A stretch of 64,000 bases of DNA, taken from Cinclus cinclus (taxonomy: Eukaryota; Chordata; Aves; Passeriformes; Cinclidae). The DNA is taken from the NCBI RefSeq assembly GCF_963662255.1, contig NC_085056.1, forward strand, positions 10,110,216 through 10,174,215, read 5' to 3'. A program made the position numbers and the translations under genes. Positions 8,401 through 19,659 of this stretch are shown here, piece by piece. Position 1 is the stretch's first letter. Every line of letters starts with the position of its first letter. The notes beneath the pieces are model-generated. The model ran no database searches, was not told where the DNA came from, and was given only the letters and a program-made list of their open reading frames with translations.

Positions 8401-10941
8401 GTAAGCCACATCTACTGTTAGTTGGCTCTTATAGCAAATGAGGAGCAGCTCAGTGGGAAGGGTGGCTGTGGCTCCCTGTGCTGTTTTATGGGATGTAGGT
8501 GGCAAATTCCCTTTTGCCTGCAGATACTGCAGCATGGTGGGAACTCCTGTAGCTGGAATCTGGCCTCCAGTGTGGGTTAGAAGTGAGTGACTTAGTAGCA
8601 GTGTTGTGTTCCAAAGATTTTGTGCTTTATCTACTTTACTTACATATATTTGCAGTCCTTATGATGGTGTTTGCAAGAGCTCAGCAGTACTTCTCTGAGG
8701 AGAAACATAAAGCCAGGTAGCCTTTCTGGCCTTACACCCAAGGAATTCTTTTTAACAGTTAATAATTTCTGGGATTTTATTAACATTAGAGCTTTTTATT
8801 CTTCATCCCTTAATGTGGATAGCGCAGATGTAGATGTTTCTTGAAGCTGCTTTTTGCAGATTAAAATGAATCTATTTGTAGAACCAACATATTTTTTCTT
8901 TTTTTTTTAATTATGTAAATTATTGCTTGAGGAGAAAAACAAACCAGTTGGACCTTTCAAGGTGAATATGGATCACCATAACAGAGTTTGCTGTACTAAT
9001 AAATGTGTGACTGGTGACTTTCCTGCTCTTCCTGAAGGAGATGCATCTTCCTGAGCAATTTCTTTTACTCAACATAGCAAAACCGAGCTTTTTCTTATCG
9101 TAAACACATATTTTTCACAGTATTTCTTAGCATTTCTAGCGCAAATCAAGAGCACAGCATTTACCTCTGAAATATTCTCTGCTGACATCTACAGAAATTT
9201 TCATGCCCTTCAGATTTAATTTTGGGTAGAATAATGCATGGTATAATATGTAGGTCCTGTGTTTTCAATTAAGCTGTATTAGGTAACTATGCTCTTCTTT
9301 CATATCCCATAGCAAAGTATCAATATCCAGATGGCAGTGTGCTGGGATAAAAGATAGCTACAGGCTTGGCTGCTACTGTAAAGCCAAGAACAAACATTTT
9401 AGCCTGTGTGATAAATAAAACTCAGGTCGAGACTCTCGGCATATTGGAGTTGCACTAAATAATTCTACAGTGCTGTTTATTACTGGTTTCATTGGATAAT
9501 ATGCAGCTGTAAAACCTGCTTGAAGCTTTTATTAAGAATACTCTGTCATTATAAAAAGGTGCCTACGACTTCTTTATGATACTGGCAGTGCGAGAATTAC
9601 TTTGTTTGTGCTGACTTTCTGGCTTTTATGTAGGTAGGACCTTGCTGTCTCCCAGCTCCTGTGGGCATTGGGTTTCATGAATGTCTCTTGGGAAGAGGAC
9701 AGCTTTGTAAAGCCTAAGTTTCAAAAGTAATTTTATAGGTATTCTTTTTCCTTTTTCTTTTTCTTAGGTTTATTTCAGTATTTAATTTCTTGCTTCACTT
9801 AAAAATTCAGCTGATATTCCTTGTAGTATACACTGTGCTACTGTGCCCCTAAGTAAAACTTGAGCTGAGGTCATCCAGGTAGTTCTTTGAGAGGAGGCTG
9901 CAGAAGGGTGGAGAGACTTTTAGACTGGCTGAGAAGGTATGGAAAAACTTGGTAGCAGGCAAGGGGCTAGACCTGGGTTTGTTTTCTCCTTGCATTTCTG
10001 GCACATCCTATGACCTAGATTTGTTCACATAACCTCAGCCTCAGTTTACTTAACAGGAGCTCTGCTTGTCTCAGAAATGTCCAGATGTAAATGGTGTCCA
10101 TGCTCATATAATTGTTACACTGTTGTGCTTTTGAGCAGGAGCAAGTAATTAATGCTGTTACTGGTTCATTAGCAAAATGCTAATAATGTTCATTAAACTC
10201 TCCCTTTCCTCAGATCTTTGATTCCCATGGTTTGTGGTGCACCTCACGGAGCATACAGGATTGAACACCATCCACAGTGGGATGTGGCACTAACATAGTG
10301 TCTGTGGGATTTAACAAACATACTGGATCAATGGGTGAAGCAACCCTTGCATTGCTCAGTCTGTAATCCTTGTTTGTCAGAGGAACATGCTGTCTAATTT
10401 TGTGACAAATACTATATTTTTGTTCTATCTCTCATTCTCCTTTTTTTTTTATCTTTATAGATTGCACCCAAGGGAGAAGTAGTGAAATCCACAGTGGGGA
10501 AAATGAACCCAACAGTCCATCCTATCCTGTACCTGCCTGAATATGGGAAGAGACCTAGTACAAAGCCAGAGTGCAGCTGGGCTTGCAGTCTTTTTAACCA
10601 TATTAAGTCCTGTTCAGAGTTAATGGTAAGTAATCTGCTATGAGTATGATATGATTCATTAAGCAAAGCATTACAGCAGGGGCACTTTCCTTTGTGGTGC
10701 TGGGTTCAGTCACTTCCAAAATGCAGAATTAATGTTTCCAGACATATCAACTTTATTCCCATTTCTGTTGAGAAAACCATGCAGTGCAGATGTCAAGAAC
10801 TGTAATAAGTATGTTCTTCTTTTCTTTCTGTTTTTGTCCTCTCCAGTTGAGCTCAGTGAGATGGTCTCAGCAATGCTGAAGAAGGGAAGGACAGAATTGG
10901 AAGGCAGGAGCTATTTCAAAGGATTCTTCATCTTTCTGTAA
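5434..10941 (+). CDS. Possible small protein encoded by the divergent transcript
   Basis: The first ATG in exon 2 (5434) gives MASDFFEEE and reaches the exon end at 5460 in phase 0. The 165-nt exon 10461-10625 is open in phase 0 for all 55 codons (starts IAPKGEVVK, contains PILYLPEYGKRP and ends SCSELM). The last exon adds 10 codons if the acceptor at 10846 is used (74 residues in all), or 29 codons ending in FKGFFIFL at stop 10939-10941 if the acceptor at 10851 is used (93 residues). I recognise no domain; three cysteines lie in the long exon. The Kozak context is middling (C at -3, G at +4). An in-frame stop at 4678-4680 and no ATG in exon 1 make 5434 the first in-frame ATG. A 55-codon open frame is only mildly unusual by chance, so coding status is uncertain. 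Confidence 0.3.
5546..10460. other. Large intron of the divergent transcript; no gene seen
   Basis: About 4.9 kb of A+T-leaning unique sequence between the 5.4 kb exons and the 10.46 kb exon. I see no credible coding exon and no clear transposon. It contains short A or T runs (7122-7133, 7295-7307, 8893-8909) and one CpG-retaining conserved-looking patch near 9,400-9,610. Confidence 0.5.
9400..9610. promoter_or_regulatory. Candidate conserved non-coding element
   Basis: The segment keeps CpGs (CAGGTCGAGACTCTCGGC, CCTACGACTTC, GTGCGAGAA) against a CpG-poor background. It carries clustered TAAT/ATTA and TTTATTA words (CTAAATAATTC, TTTATTACTGG, GCTTTTATTAAG). Enhancer role is inferred from composition and the Irx context. 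Confidence 0.3.
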
Positions 10942-11062
10942 TGCCCAAACATGAAGACTTTACAAACTTCATTAGGTAGAGTATTGCTAATAGTGTCATA
11001 TCAGTAATGTTGCATGATGTAATATGGCATTGCTGTATTGTTTGGGGATCATGTGGAGCTGC

Positions 11063-11099
11063 ATTAAATAGATGAACATATGCCTGTGACTTAAATAAA
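11063..11099 (+). terminator. Candidate polyadenylation signals of the divergent transcript
   Basis: ATTAAA at 11063-11068 and AATAAA at 11094-11099 lie 120-160 bases after the stop codon at 10941. GAGTGAGAG and GTGGG words lie downstream. A third AATAAA is at 11230-11235. Such signals are common by chance in A+T-rich DNA, so support comes from position. Confidence 0.35.
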
Positions 11100-11239
11100 C
11101 ATTGAGTGAGAGCAGTAAATGGAGAAAGTGGGTACTAGAGGAAATGCTAGTAGACTTTTTTAAGCCAGTGTCTTTCTTTTTCCAGCTCTTTCCATAACCA
11201 GTAGTTCTTTTGTTTCTTGATAAAGATGGAATAAAGAAA

Positions 11240-13440
11240 AATATATTTTAATTCAAGAAATTGAATCTAGTTTAACTTCTTAACAAGAAATACATCACAA
11301 TCCTACTAGCTGTTAGAGCATCTTAATGCTTTGTCCAGCAGGAAATTGCACTCGTGGTGCTGACCCAGTAAGATCTGTAGTGCAGCAGCATGTGCTGCTC
11401 TTGCTCCTCAGGGCTTGTGAAATGTCTGCTGTGGCACAGCCCTCTGTGACCTCTTGCATTGAAGGATGGAATTCGTGAGTCCTTTTCTGTCTGGAGCTTG
11501 TGGGAGCTCCCTCCTGAGCCAGTAGTTCTGAAATACTGAAAAAAAAGATCTGACAATGTTGTCTGGGAGCTGTGACTGACTTAATTATTATTAACATTTA
11601 TTAAGCGCCTTACAATGGAGTGGAAGAGCCGTTTTTACAAATAGGAGAACTGGCATGTGAGGAAGAATGAATCTCTTCTATCTTCTGCAATTCTTGACCC
11701 ACCTAATTAGGTGATTGTCACAAGAAATGAGGAGCTGGCTCAGGGGAATGGCACTGGGGGAAGCTGCCGACACGTTCCGTATGCACCGTGCTTCTCCCTC
11801 GCACAATGGCTTAGCAGTGGTGAGCAGGGCTTCCCTCTGTGAGTGTGCTGGGCCAGGGGGGAGATTTAAAAGGCCTGAGGAGCCTCAGGCTGTCTATTGG
11901 ATAGCTTCATTATAGATCCCATCCAGGGAAAAAGTGAGGAACTGCAGCTCATTTCTAGGAGCTACTCTGGTTTTTACCAATTCCTCACCCACTGCCTCTT
12001 CCCGCTTCCTTTTGCTGTGGAGTGGCCTTTCCCCACAATAAACTGATTCTCTTCATGGCTGATTTTTACACTTAAGTTTTCCTCTAAGGCACTAACTGCT
12101 TTTTCTGGTCTAAGACTTCAGTTTCTTTATTTTTTTTTTTTAATAATTTATTTTGCTAGAAAGGGAATATGTCCAGCTGTTACAAACAATAGTGGTTTTG
12201 ATGTATATCAATAAAGAGTTAGAGATGTATGTTTTCCATTTCGAAGATAAAGAGACTTAAAGCCTGCTTTAAAGGAAGGCAAACCTTGGAGAGGTTTACT
12301 TAGATGTACAATATGCCCTATTCTTTAATTTTTAAAAACAGTATTAAGGGATTTTTTCCAAGAAAAGAAAAAATAATTTCATCTTTTTGGTTGCATTTTT
12401 TTCTTAGTCTCACAGTTGTAAGATAAATATTCAGAATTAGGAGTTGTTAAGTTAATGTGATTAAAATGAGTATGTGATAACGGGCTCTGCACATTAAAGA
12501 TTAAGAGCTCAAATTATAGACTCCAGAGGGAAACACTCCATGAGCATTTGTAAATTTTGTTTGTGCAAGAAATGCAGCTTAGGCCTATGGTTGCAGTTGC
12601 ACAGTTTTATCCTGTTGTATCTGCAGAGAATTATTTTATGTACTGTAGTGTTGGGGTGAAAATGTAGTGATGTGGGGGGAGAAATGAGGAAATAATTTTG
12701 GTCTTAGCATTAGTGTTACTCTGTAAAAATACATTAGTTTTACACAATTTATCCACATTTACAAAGGTCAACTTATAGCATTCTGAGTGCAGTAGTTCAT
12801 TCTTTATGTATAAATTGATCCTTTATACAGATGTAATTCCATATAACACATTTAATCTTTGATTGCAAGTAGAAAATATATTAGCAATTAATTTATGCAG
12901 GTTATGACTTTCTTTCCCATGTACTTTGTAGTGGTTCCTACCCTAAAGTTGAGTCAGTGTGTGCTTAATGAAAATTAGATGTGAAATGTAATATGCAGAG
13001 GACAAAGAAGCATTGAAATCCTTACTGCTCTTAAAAAGAGAAAGGTACCTTAGATAATACTCCTTTCTTAAGCTCTTAAGAATTTGATGCATAATTCTGT
13101 TATGAGCAATTTGGAGCGAATAAAAATATTTTTAGAAGTAGTATTAATACCAGATATTATTTCTCACATTTTATGAATCATAACTTGGTTTTAAAATTTA
13201 AAATGCTTTGCATTTTGAGAGGCTAATTTATAGGCAGTCTTCCACTGAGAAGGAAAAGCACCTTGGACATTTGTGGAGAGGCAAGCCTTATTGCTGTATC
13301 TGTGAAATTTGCTAATGTTGCAACCATTGAAATAAAATGTTTGTTTACGTAACAGCGGTGGCATTTCTCCTCCTCTTCCTTGTGGTTTTGTCCAACTAGA
13401 TGTTATGAGTGGCAGTTGCAGTGACTGCTAAGTGTTTAAA
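11240..13440. other. Gene desert segment, nothing assignable
   Basis: Unique A+T-rich sequence without a convincing exon or repeat. One TTATTATTAACATTTATTAAGCGCC-type stretch near 11,586 resembles the tail of an old SINE but is too short to assign. A T-run lies at 12132-12142. Confidence 0.5.
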
Positions 13441-13830
13441 TGATGACACCATTATGTGAAGTGATTTCAAAATGAGAGATTCCAGCCAAGAATTACATCT
13501 GCTCTCATCTCCTTCAAATCATACTCTCTGGCTGTGCAGATTATGATTGATTTGTTTGTGACAGATTGCAGGAAACAGTCATTGATTTTTCAATATTTTA
13601 CCTTAAAATTATTTACAGTTGTAACCAAGGGGAGGTATTTCCATGGGCTGTCAGCCCCTGAAAGACTGGGATAATATTCCCTGCTCCCTGACAAGACAAA
13701 TTACCCGTAATGAGTGCAGTAGCTGAAGGGTATACTTTTATTTTAAAATATGTCAATAACCCAGTGACTAAACGAATATTGATTCAGCATAATGAAGCCT
13801 GAGTAATGTGAAAATGAGCTCTTCAAGGAG
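13440..13830. promoter_or_regulatory. Candidate conserved non-coding element with PBX/MEIS and palindromic homeodomain sites
   Basis: The segment contains TGATTGAT (13544-13551, PBX type) followed after 7 bases by TGACAG (13559-13564, MEIS/TGIF type). It also has GGGCTG-T-CAGCCC (13645-13657, a perfect inverted repeat) and ATTAC-CC-GTAAT (13700-13711, a palindromic homeodomain-type dimer site). It has no repeat or coding character. Enhancer activity is inferred. Confidence 0.4.
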
Positions 13831-16800
13831 CATGGTAAAGACTTTCTTTTTAGCTTCTAGCAAGAAGCTTTTCATTCTTTACTGTTAGGTAGTTGAAACG
13901 TGCAGTCTTAAGCAAGTCATCCTTAAATATTGGTAGTATGTGGAATAACGTAACAAAAGAACTTCAGGGTTTTTTTCTGGTTTTTTTTTTATTTTTTTAT
14001 CTCCAAGTTCTTTTTTCTTCAATATATTTCAGTAGATCAAACGCTTAAAGAGGAAAATAAGTTATCCAGGGCAGAGGTAAAATTACTATTGGTGTAAATG
14101 TTTTTTTCAGTAGTGTTCTTCAGCTAGCCTAGTGGCATTTTTAGTGTGGATTCTGAATACGGGCATGGAAATATATCTAAATAAACTCTATATTTAATTT
14201 CATATTATTGACGACTTGACATACTGATGTGTGTTGTGTGTGATCAGTCTAATATTCTTGTCCTTCAACAGTTTAGAATGGCTGGTTTATGAGCACTTAG
14301 ATATACTGTGGTATAAAACTTAGTTACCATAATGCACATTTTTCTTTCCATAGCAAATAACACTGCATGTTTCTTACCAAATGAGAATTCTCAAGCAGTA
14401 ATTCATTTAAATTACAGTAATTTATGCAGTGCCATAGGTGTGGTGTGGAAAGCCATGTAATAGATTAATACGAATGTACTTCAATTATTCGGGGTAAGGA
14501 TTAGATTAAGCACCATGTTGAGGTACAAATTATTTTTTTTTAACATTAGAAGTATTGAACGCTAAAAAACCAAACCCCACCCTGTCATGTGAAAGGATCA
14601 ATTGGTTATTTGTATTCAAGAGCATCCTGCAGCATTGGGAAGGCTCTGCAGAAGCACTGGGTATAAATAGCTGTGTAATCCAGACATAGACAAGAAGATA
14701 TTTTCTTGGGGTGTCTGTGTATAGTGTGTATAGTTATGAAATAATGTCATAGCCAGAAGCATTTAGTGAACATGTTTGGGCATGAAGATGACTTTTCTGA
14801 GGACTAACTTCAATTGCATCCAACTAGCTTGTGAAAATCTTCAGAAGAATGTTTTCCTATCAGCACACAGATGATTTTTTTCCAAATGTCATTCCTTTAG
14901 CACAGCTAGAAACTATTTCAGGAGGCACTTGAGAACCTGTGGCATTGAGAGTTAAATGGCAATCCTGGAATGTGAGATATGTTCCTGTTTTGAATTTGTT
15001 AGTTTTCAGAAAAAAAGCGTAATGTACATTTGAGTGGGTTACAAATGTAAATAATTGTAGTTTTGAGGGTCTGTTCATAGCACCTGGGATTTCCAAAATA
15101 TTGGAGAATTATTAATTATGGGGCAGTAATAAACTGAAATAAATAGCTGTGACAACAGGAGAATTTAGGGTACCTTTTAATGTTACAAGATACATACAAA
15201 TGTTACAGTGTTGAACCTTGTCTTCCTTCTCGGTGGCATTTTAGGCACCCCAGGTTCTCTGCCTGTTCTTTGTTTCTGTACCGTTTGTTTCTTTGGCCAG
15301 CAGCAGGAGACCAAGGAGAGGATTCTTGTTAGGTAGTTTTCCCACAGTAGCGAGGAAGAGGGGGACTGTTCAGGGCTGGGTGCCAGCGCTGGTGTAGACT
15401 GAAGGGCAAATAAATGTTTGTATTAACAACATCTCCTTTTCCTGAATAACACTACATGAATTCATGGTACCAAACTGAGTAACAGCAGATACTGCTGGAG
15501 GTACTGCTGGCAGTGAAACCAAAGTGGGCTCTGCTTGCAAGCCATTGGCGTTTTTCACTTGCGAGACAGGCAACAGCTCTGGCTTTGCTGCCTTTCCCAA
15601 AGATGAGTTTGTTTATTGAATATCTGGCATTCCAGCTCAGGCCTGAGCCGTGGGCTTGGCACTAAAGGCAAATGGTGCATTCTTGGCTTTTTATTTTAAT
15701 TTGTGGGTGGTACTGGAGATGTCTGATAATGGTGTCTTGGAGGCTCTGAAGTTTATTCGTGCATCTTTGTGTTAGAAGTGTGACAATTGTTAGTCCATTT
15801 TCAGGTGGACTGTGGAGGAGAAAACAGAAACCTCAGGCAAAAAAAATCCCAAGTAGTTAATTAGTTCAAAGTTCTTGTGGCACTTGGGGTCTCCCAGGTG
15901 CAGAACATAAGCCCAATTGCTGTTCAGTTAGGTAAAAGTAGAAAACACCGTGAAATTAAGATCATGGGTAGAGAATGGAATAATATAATTTGTGGCAGAG
16001 ATGAGGCTATTGGTCAGTCATGAAGGGCTAATATTTAGGGGCTGTATGTCCCTCAGCACGTGGCAACTTGTAAATTTTGACCCATTTCAGTTAACTTCAC
16101 AGTGAAGAGAGTGCATCAGTATGTACTTGTAGTGGGTGGTTTTGTGTAACAATTCAGATCTTGATTCCATTATGAATAAAGTAGCAACCAAAAGCAATGG
16201 TGGATTTTAAAATATTTTTTTCTGTTTACTCAGCCTCTGTGTTATCTATCTGCTCTACAGACCAGCCAACTAAAACAAGTTTAGTTTAAAGTGAGAGAGG
16301 AGAGCATGTTGATATAGGTGATGGAAACTGTGCTTACTGGCTAAGCCTTCTCCATGCTGCCTCCTGCCCATTGCCAAATTACTTATTTGAAATCTAAGAA
16401 ATAATATGTGATGGAACTCAAATCAGAGCAGTCTACAAGTGGGCAGACAGCACTATGTAGAATTCGCTCATCTAAATGTCGTGATTACTTAAAACCAATT
16501 CTTTGTGCCCTAAAGTACACTTTGAAGGTGTTGTTTCTTTTTGTTTAAATTTGTGGACAAATCCTTCCTTTCCCAAAAGCAATTCCATATATGCAAATAT
16601 TCTATTATTTTGTAATGATCATTTTATGTACTAAAAGCTGTCAGTAGTGCTGATAGTCTTTGGTGTTGGCATATGGTTTATGGTGAACTGTAAGATAATC
16701 CTATAAAATAACTGAGATAATCCTATAAAAATGTGTGAGGGATCCAAGATGCTGTGAGAGTCTTGCTTAACTGCAATGGTTAAAAAGGCATTGCTGACTT

Positions 16801-19600
16801 AATGCATGAGTGTTGAAATCTGTGTCTGGAATTATGGAAACAAGTTGAGAAACATGAACAGAATTGATTGTTGATTGTTTTCCTTTGTAGGAGCTAGGAA
16901 AAGATGCATTGTGCTTTTCTGTGATCTTTAAAGACCTGCAGTGTCCTTTTTTTGTTGTTGTTGTTTGTTTTTTTTTATTTCTTTTGTTAACTTGTATTTT
17001 AATATGAAGTGTCATTCCCAAAATAAAGTAGTGTCCTTGGGCTGGTGACAACAGCTGGAGCTACAGAATTCATAAATAATTCAGAGAGGGATAAAGGGTA
17101 GGGGAATTTTTTTGTCATTTGAATCTTTATTATGTGCACACGTTTCATTTTAGATATGGCATCATTTGAATTCATTCAGTATGATGATTGCACTGACCTG
17201 TCATATTTATTTTGATGTCCCTTCGAAGGACCATATGCTCTGTCCTCGGCATGAGAATGATGCAAGTTGCAAACTGAAAGGCAGCTCTGTTCCTGTAGGG
17301 ATGAAGCCCCTCACATCCCGTTGTCACATCAGTGGATGTACAGCTGCACTGCAGTAGAGAAGGTGGAGTTGTTATGTCAGTGCAGTGACTAAGTGGCAGT
17401 GTAGCCTAGCAAAAGGTGGAAAAAAGGGCAAAACCCATTTGCATCAAGGTATTGTATGGCATTGAAAACTCAGCTGTCACTGAGGGCCAGTTGGTGTGAG
17501 GAGCCTGGCATGTGGAAGGTGGAAAGGATTAAAGCCAACTAAAAATCTGCCAAGGTGGAGGTGTGCCATGGTAGCTTTAATGTGGGAATACAATTAATTA
17601 CTCTGTATGTTGGAAGTGGGGTTGCCATGAACACAACCTCCTGGGGTTGCACAGGACTTTGTCTGGATGTGCAAGGCTCAGAGCTTTTTCTTTGCCCAGT
17701 CCATGTCCTCCTTTCTTGAAGCTGCTTGCTTAGTCAGACTAAATCTTGGGTAATGTTTTCTGGGGGGGAACAGGGGGAGGAAATAGGCAGTTGTAGTTTG
17801 CCTCTTAGCTAATTCTGCTGTAGCCATTGCATCTGGTCCTTCATTTACTTTGTTGGTATGTTCCTGTGGACGAGTGGTACATTTTCCAGAAGTTACAGGC
17901 TCAAGTTCAACCATGTCCCTTAAGTAATGAACTGCATGATAATGAGTAATATCTGGTCCCTATGGCTAAAGCACTGGCTGGTAGTAGCAATTCAGTTGGT
18001 AGATAACAGAACCCTGTTACCAGGACTTTGTTACTGTTACCTTTGTATGTAATATTAACACCATAGGTTTGCAACCACCTGGATATTTTCATGGTGTAAG
18101 GTGTGACTGTGAGCAGTGATTTCTATGAAGAGCATGGTCCACTGTGCTCATGCCAGGGGCAGAAGGAAGCCAATTAAGTGCAGGTTAGTGAAATACAAGA
18201 ACTAGAAGCTGTGAATAACTGTATGCAAAATTGTTTCTTTTCTAGATCCTGCCATCAATGACTGAGCCTCCCTGAAATCTTCTTATCAGTTACTGCCAAG
18301 ATGAGAAGGATAACAGGAAGGAGGAGTGCTTAAGTGACTTTAATGACAGTTAATTTCCTCTATTTATCAAATGACAGGTTGTTTTTTTCCTCAAAACTCA
18401 ATTGTCATGACAAGATACTTTTGGAAGTCATCTTTGTAAAATAAAACTGACAATTTTTAGGCTACAAAGAGCTACTGTAGCCTTCTACAGAATGTTGTAA
18501 TTATGGTAAACTGCTGGAAAGTTGTTTTTTTAAAAGTAATTTTACTTGCATATTTCATTAATTTATTTGAATGTCTGTTGAATGCCATGTGAAAAATTTC
18601 TTGCCAGAGTTCTTTTATTCAATGGAATAGTTATTGTTCCAATATTCAATTTATTATTGGCTAAATTACTGTTGCCCTAGCTTCCTGTAAAAAATATTTC
18701 TTTACAGTAATTCTTATAATAAAGAATGAATGAGGTCTTGTCCCCTTTGTGCTTTGACCAGCATATTTTGCTTTTCAGTGCAAGTGTTTTCAGTTTTCAG
18801 AATGACAAAACACAAAGAAAGGTGTTTTGGTTTTGTTTTTTTTTTCCCAACAGCACAGGTCTTTTGTGCAATGATTTTTTAATATGTACATTGCCAAGAT
18901 ACAGTTACTGGAAGGAGAGAGAGAAGCTGTTGGGAATGTCATGTTATGCCAAATTAAGAATTATTAGCTCTTAGTTTCTGTGCAGTCTCTTCGACTAGAA
19001 GTCAACCTATTGCGTCTGGCGTTACTTTGACTCTAGTGGAACTAATGTGTCCTTGGAGTAGCATTTCAGACTAACTTCAGATTCATGGTTTTTTCACAGG
19101 TCTGCTTTAAACTGCTGGGATTAACTTCAGAGAAGGCGAGAGATACAGGCTCCTTTGTCAGCAGCTGTGCTGGTTAAAGAAGGAGGCTTCATGCACGCTT
19201 GCTTGCTCATTCTCTCTCTTCTAGGGAAGCAAACTGAACTGTTTCCCTGAGCACACCCGGACTTACCTCAGCCAAAGTTAATCGAGTTATCAAATATTAG
19301 TTATCCGGACCCAGTGTCCTAGGTCACTTTGATGAAAGGACAGGGCGTACATAGAGCAGCTTTGCAGACATCATGTCTGGGAAGGGTGGCATGTTGACAA
19401 GGGTGTTGCTGAGGACTGGCCCGGTGTGTTGCCTTTTCAGCAAGTGCAGTTTCATCTCTTGGATGTGGTAGAAGTTGCACATATTAGAAAGCTGGGCAGA
19501 TCTGTCATGCGTAATATTCACGTTCCAGGGACATCCTGGATATTACAAAATAAACCTGTGCTCTTTTGACTTACTCCTTATGTGTGCCAGTATGAGGGGA
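13830..19600. other. Gene desert segment, nothing assignable
   Basis: No coding exon, RNA gene or clear transposon found. It contains short T-runs (13980-13998, 16970-16977), a duplicated 16-mer near 16,693-16,730, and unique sequence. Confidence 0.5.
16693..16730. repeat. Short direct repeat AGATAATCCTATAAAA x2
   Basis: The 16-mer occurs at 16693-16708 and 16715-16730, a 22-base period. The unit includes a TAATCC (OTX/PITX-type) word. It may be a slippage product or a duplicated binding site. Confidence 0.7.
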
Positions 19601-19608
19601 GAGAACTG

Positions 19609-19610
<2 letters not shown>

Positions 19611-19656
<46 letters not shown>
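19611..19656. repeat. (GT)n microsatellite, about 23 units
   Basis: An uninterrupted GT dinucleotide run that ends in GTGTACAC. It is a likely polymorphic marker. It creates spurious CV-repeat reading frames. Confidence 0.97.
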
Positions 19657-19658
<2 letters not shown>

Positions 19659-19659
19659 A

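Larger units (their letters stand above)
4540..11120 (+). ncRNA. CRNDE: Divergent spliced transcript at the IRX5 promoter, CRNDE-like
   Basis: Predicted from splice signals. Exon 1 ends at 4792 (CCGAG|GTGAGG); its start near 4,540 is a guess. Exon 2 is 5405-5460 (acceptor CTCCTTTCTTTGTAG, donor GAG|GTAAGG). An optional microexon lies at 5527-5545. The next exon is 10461-10625 (acceptor T-run then ATCTTTATAG, donor ATG|GTAAGT). The last exon starts at 10847 (TTTGTCCTCTCCAG) or 10852. ATTAAA and AATAAA signals are at 11063 and 11094, with another AATAAA at 11230. In mammals the lncRNA gene CRNDE runs head-to-head with IRX5 over about 10 kb. Order, strand and size match here, but I cannot verify sequence orthology. 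Exon 2 plus the 165-nt exon carry an in-phase small ORF, so a coding role is possible. Confidence 0.55.

Noticed and set aside
10412..10666. 84-codon minus-strand frame over the 165-nt exon
   Set aside because: The splice signals bracketing this segment are plus-strand. The minus frame runs through the plus-strand polypyrimidine tract as a Lys-rich stretch.
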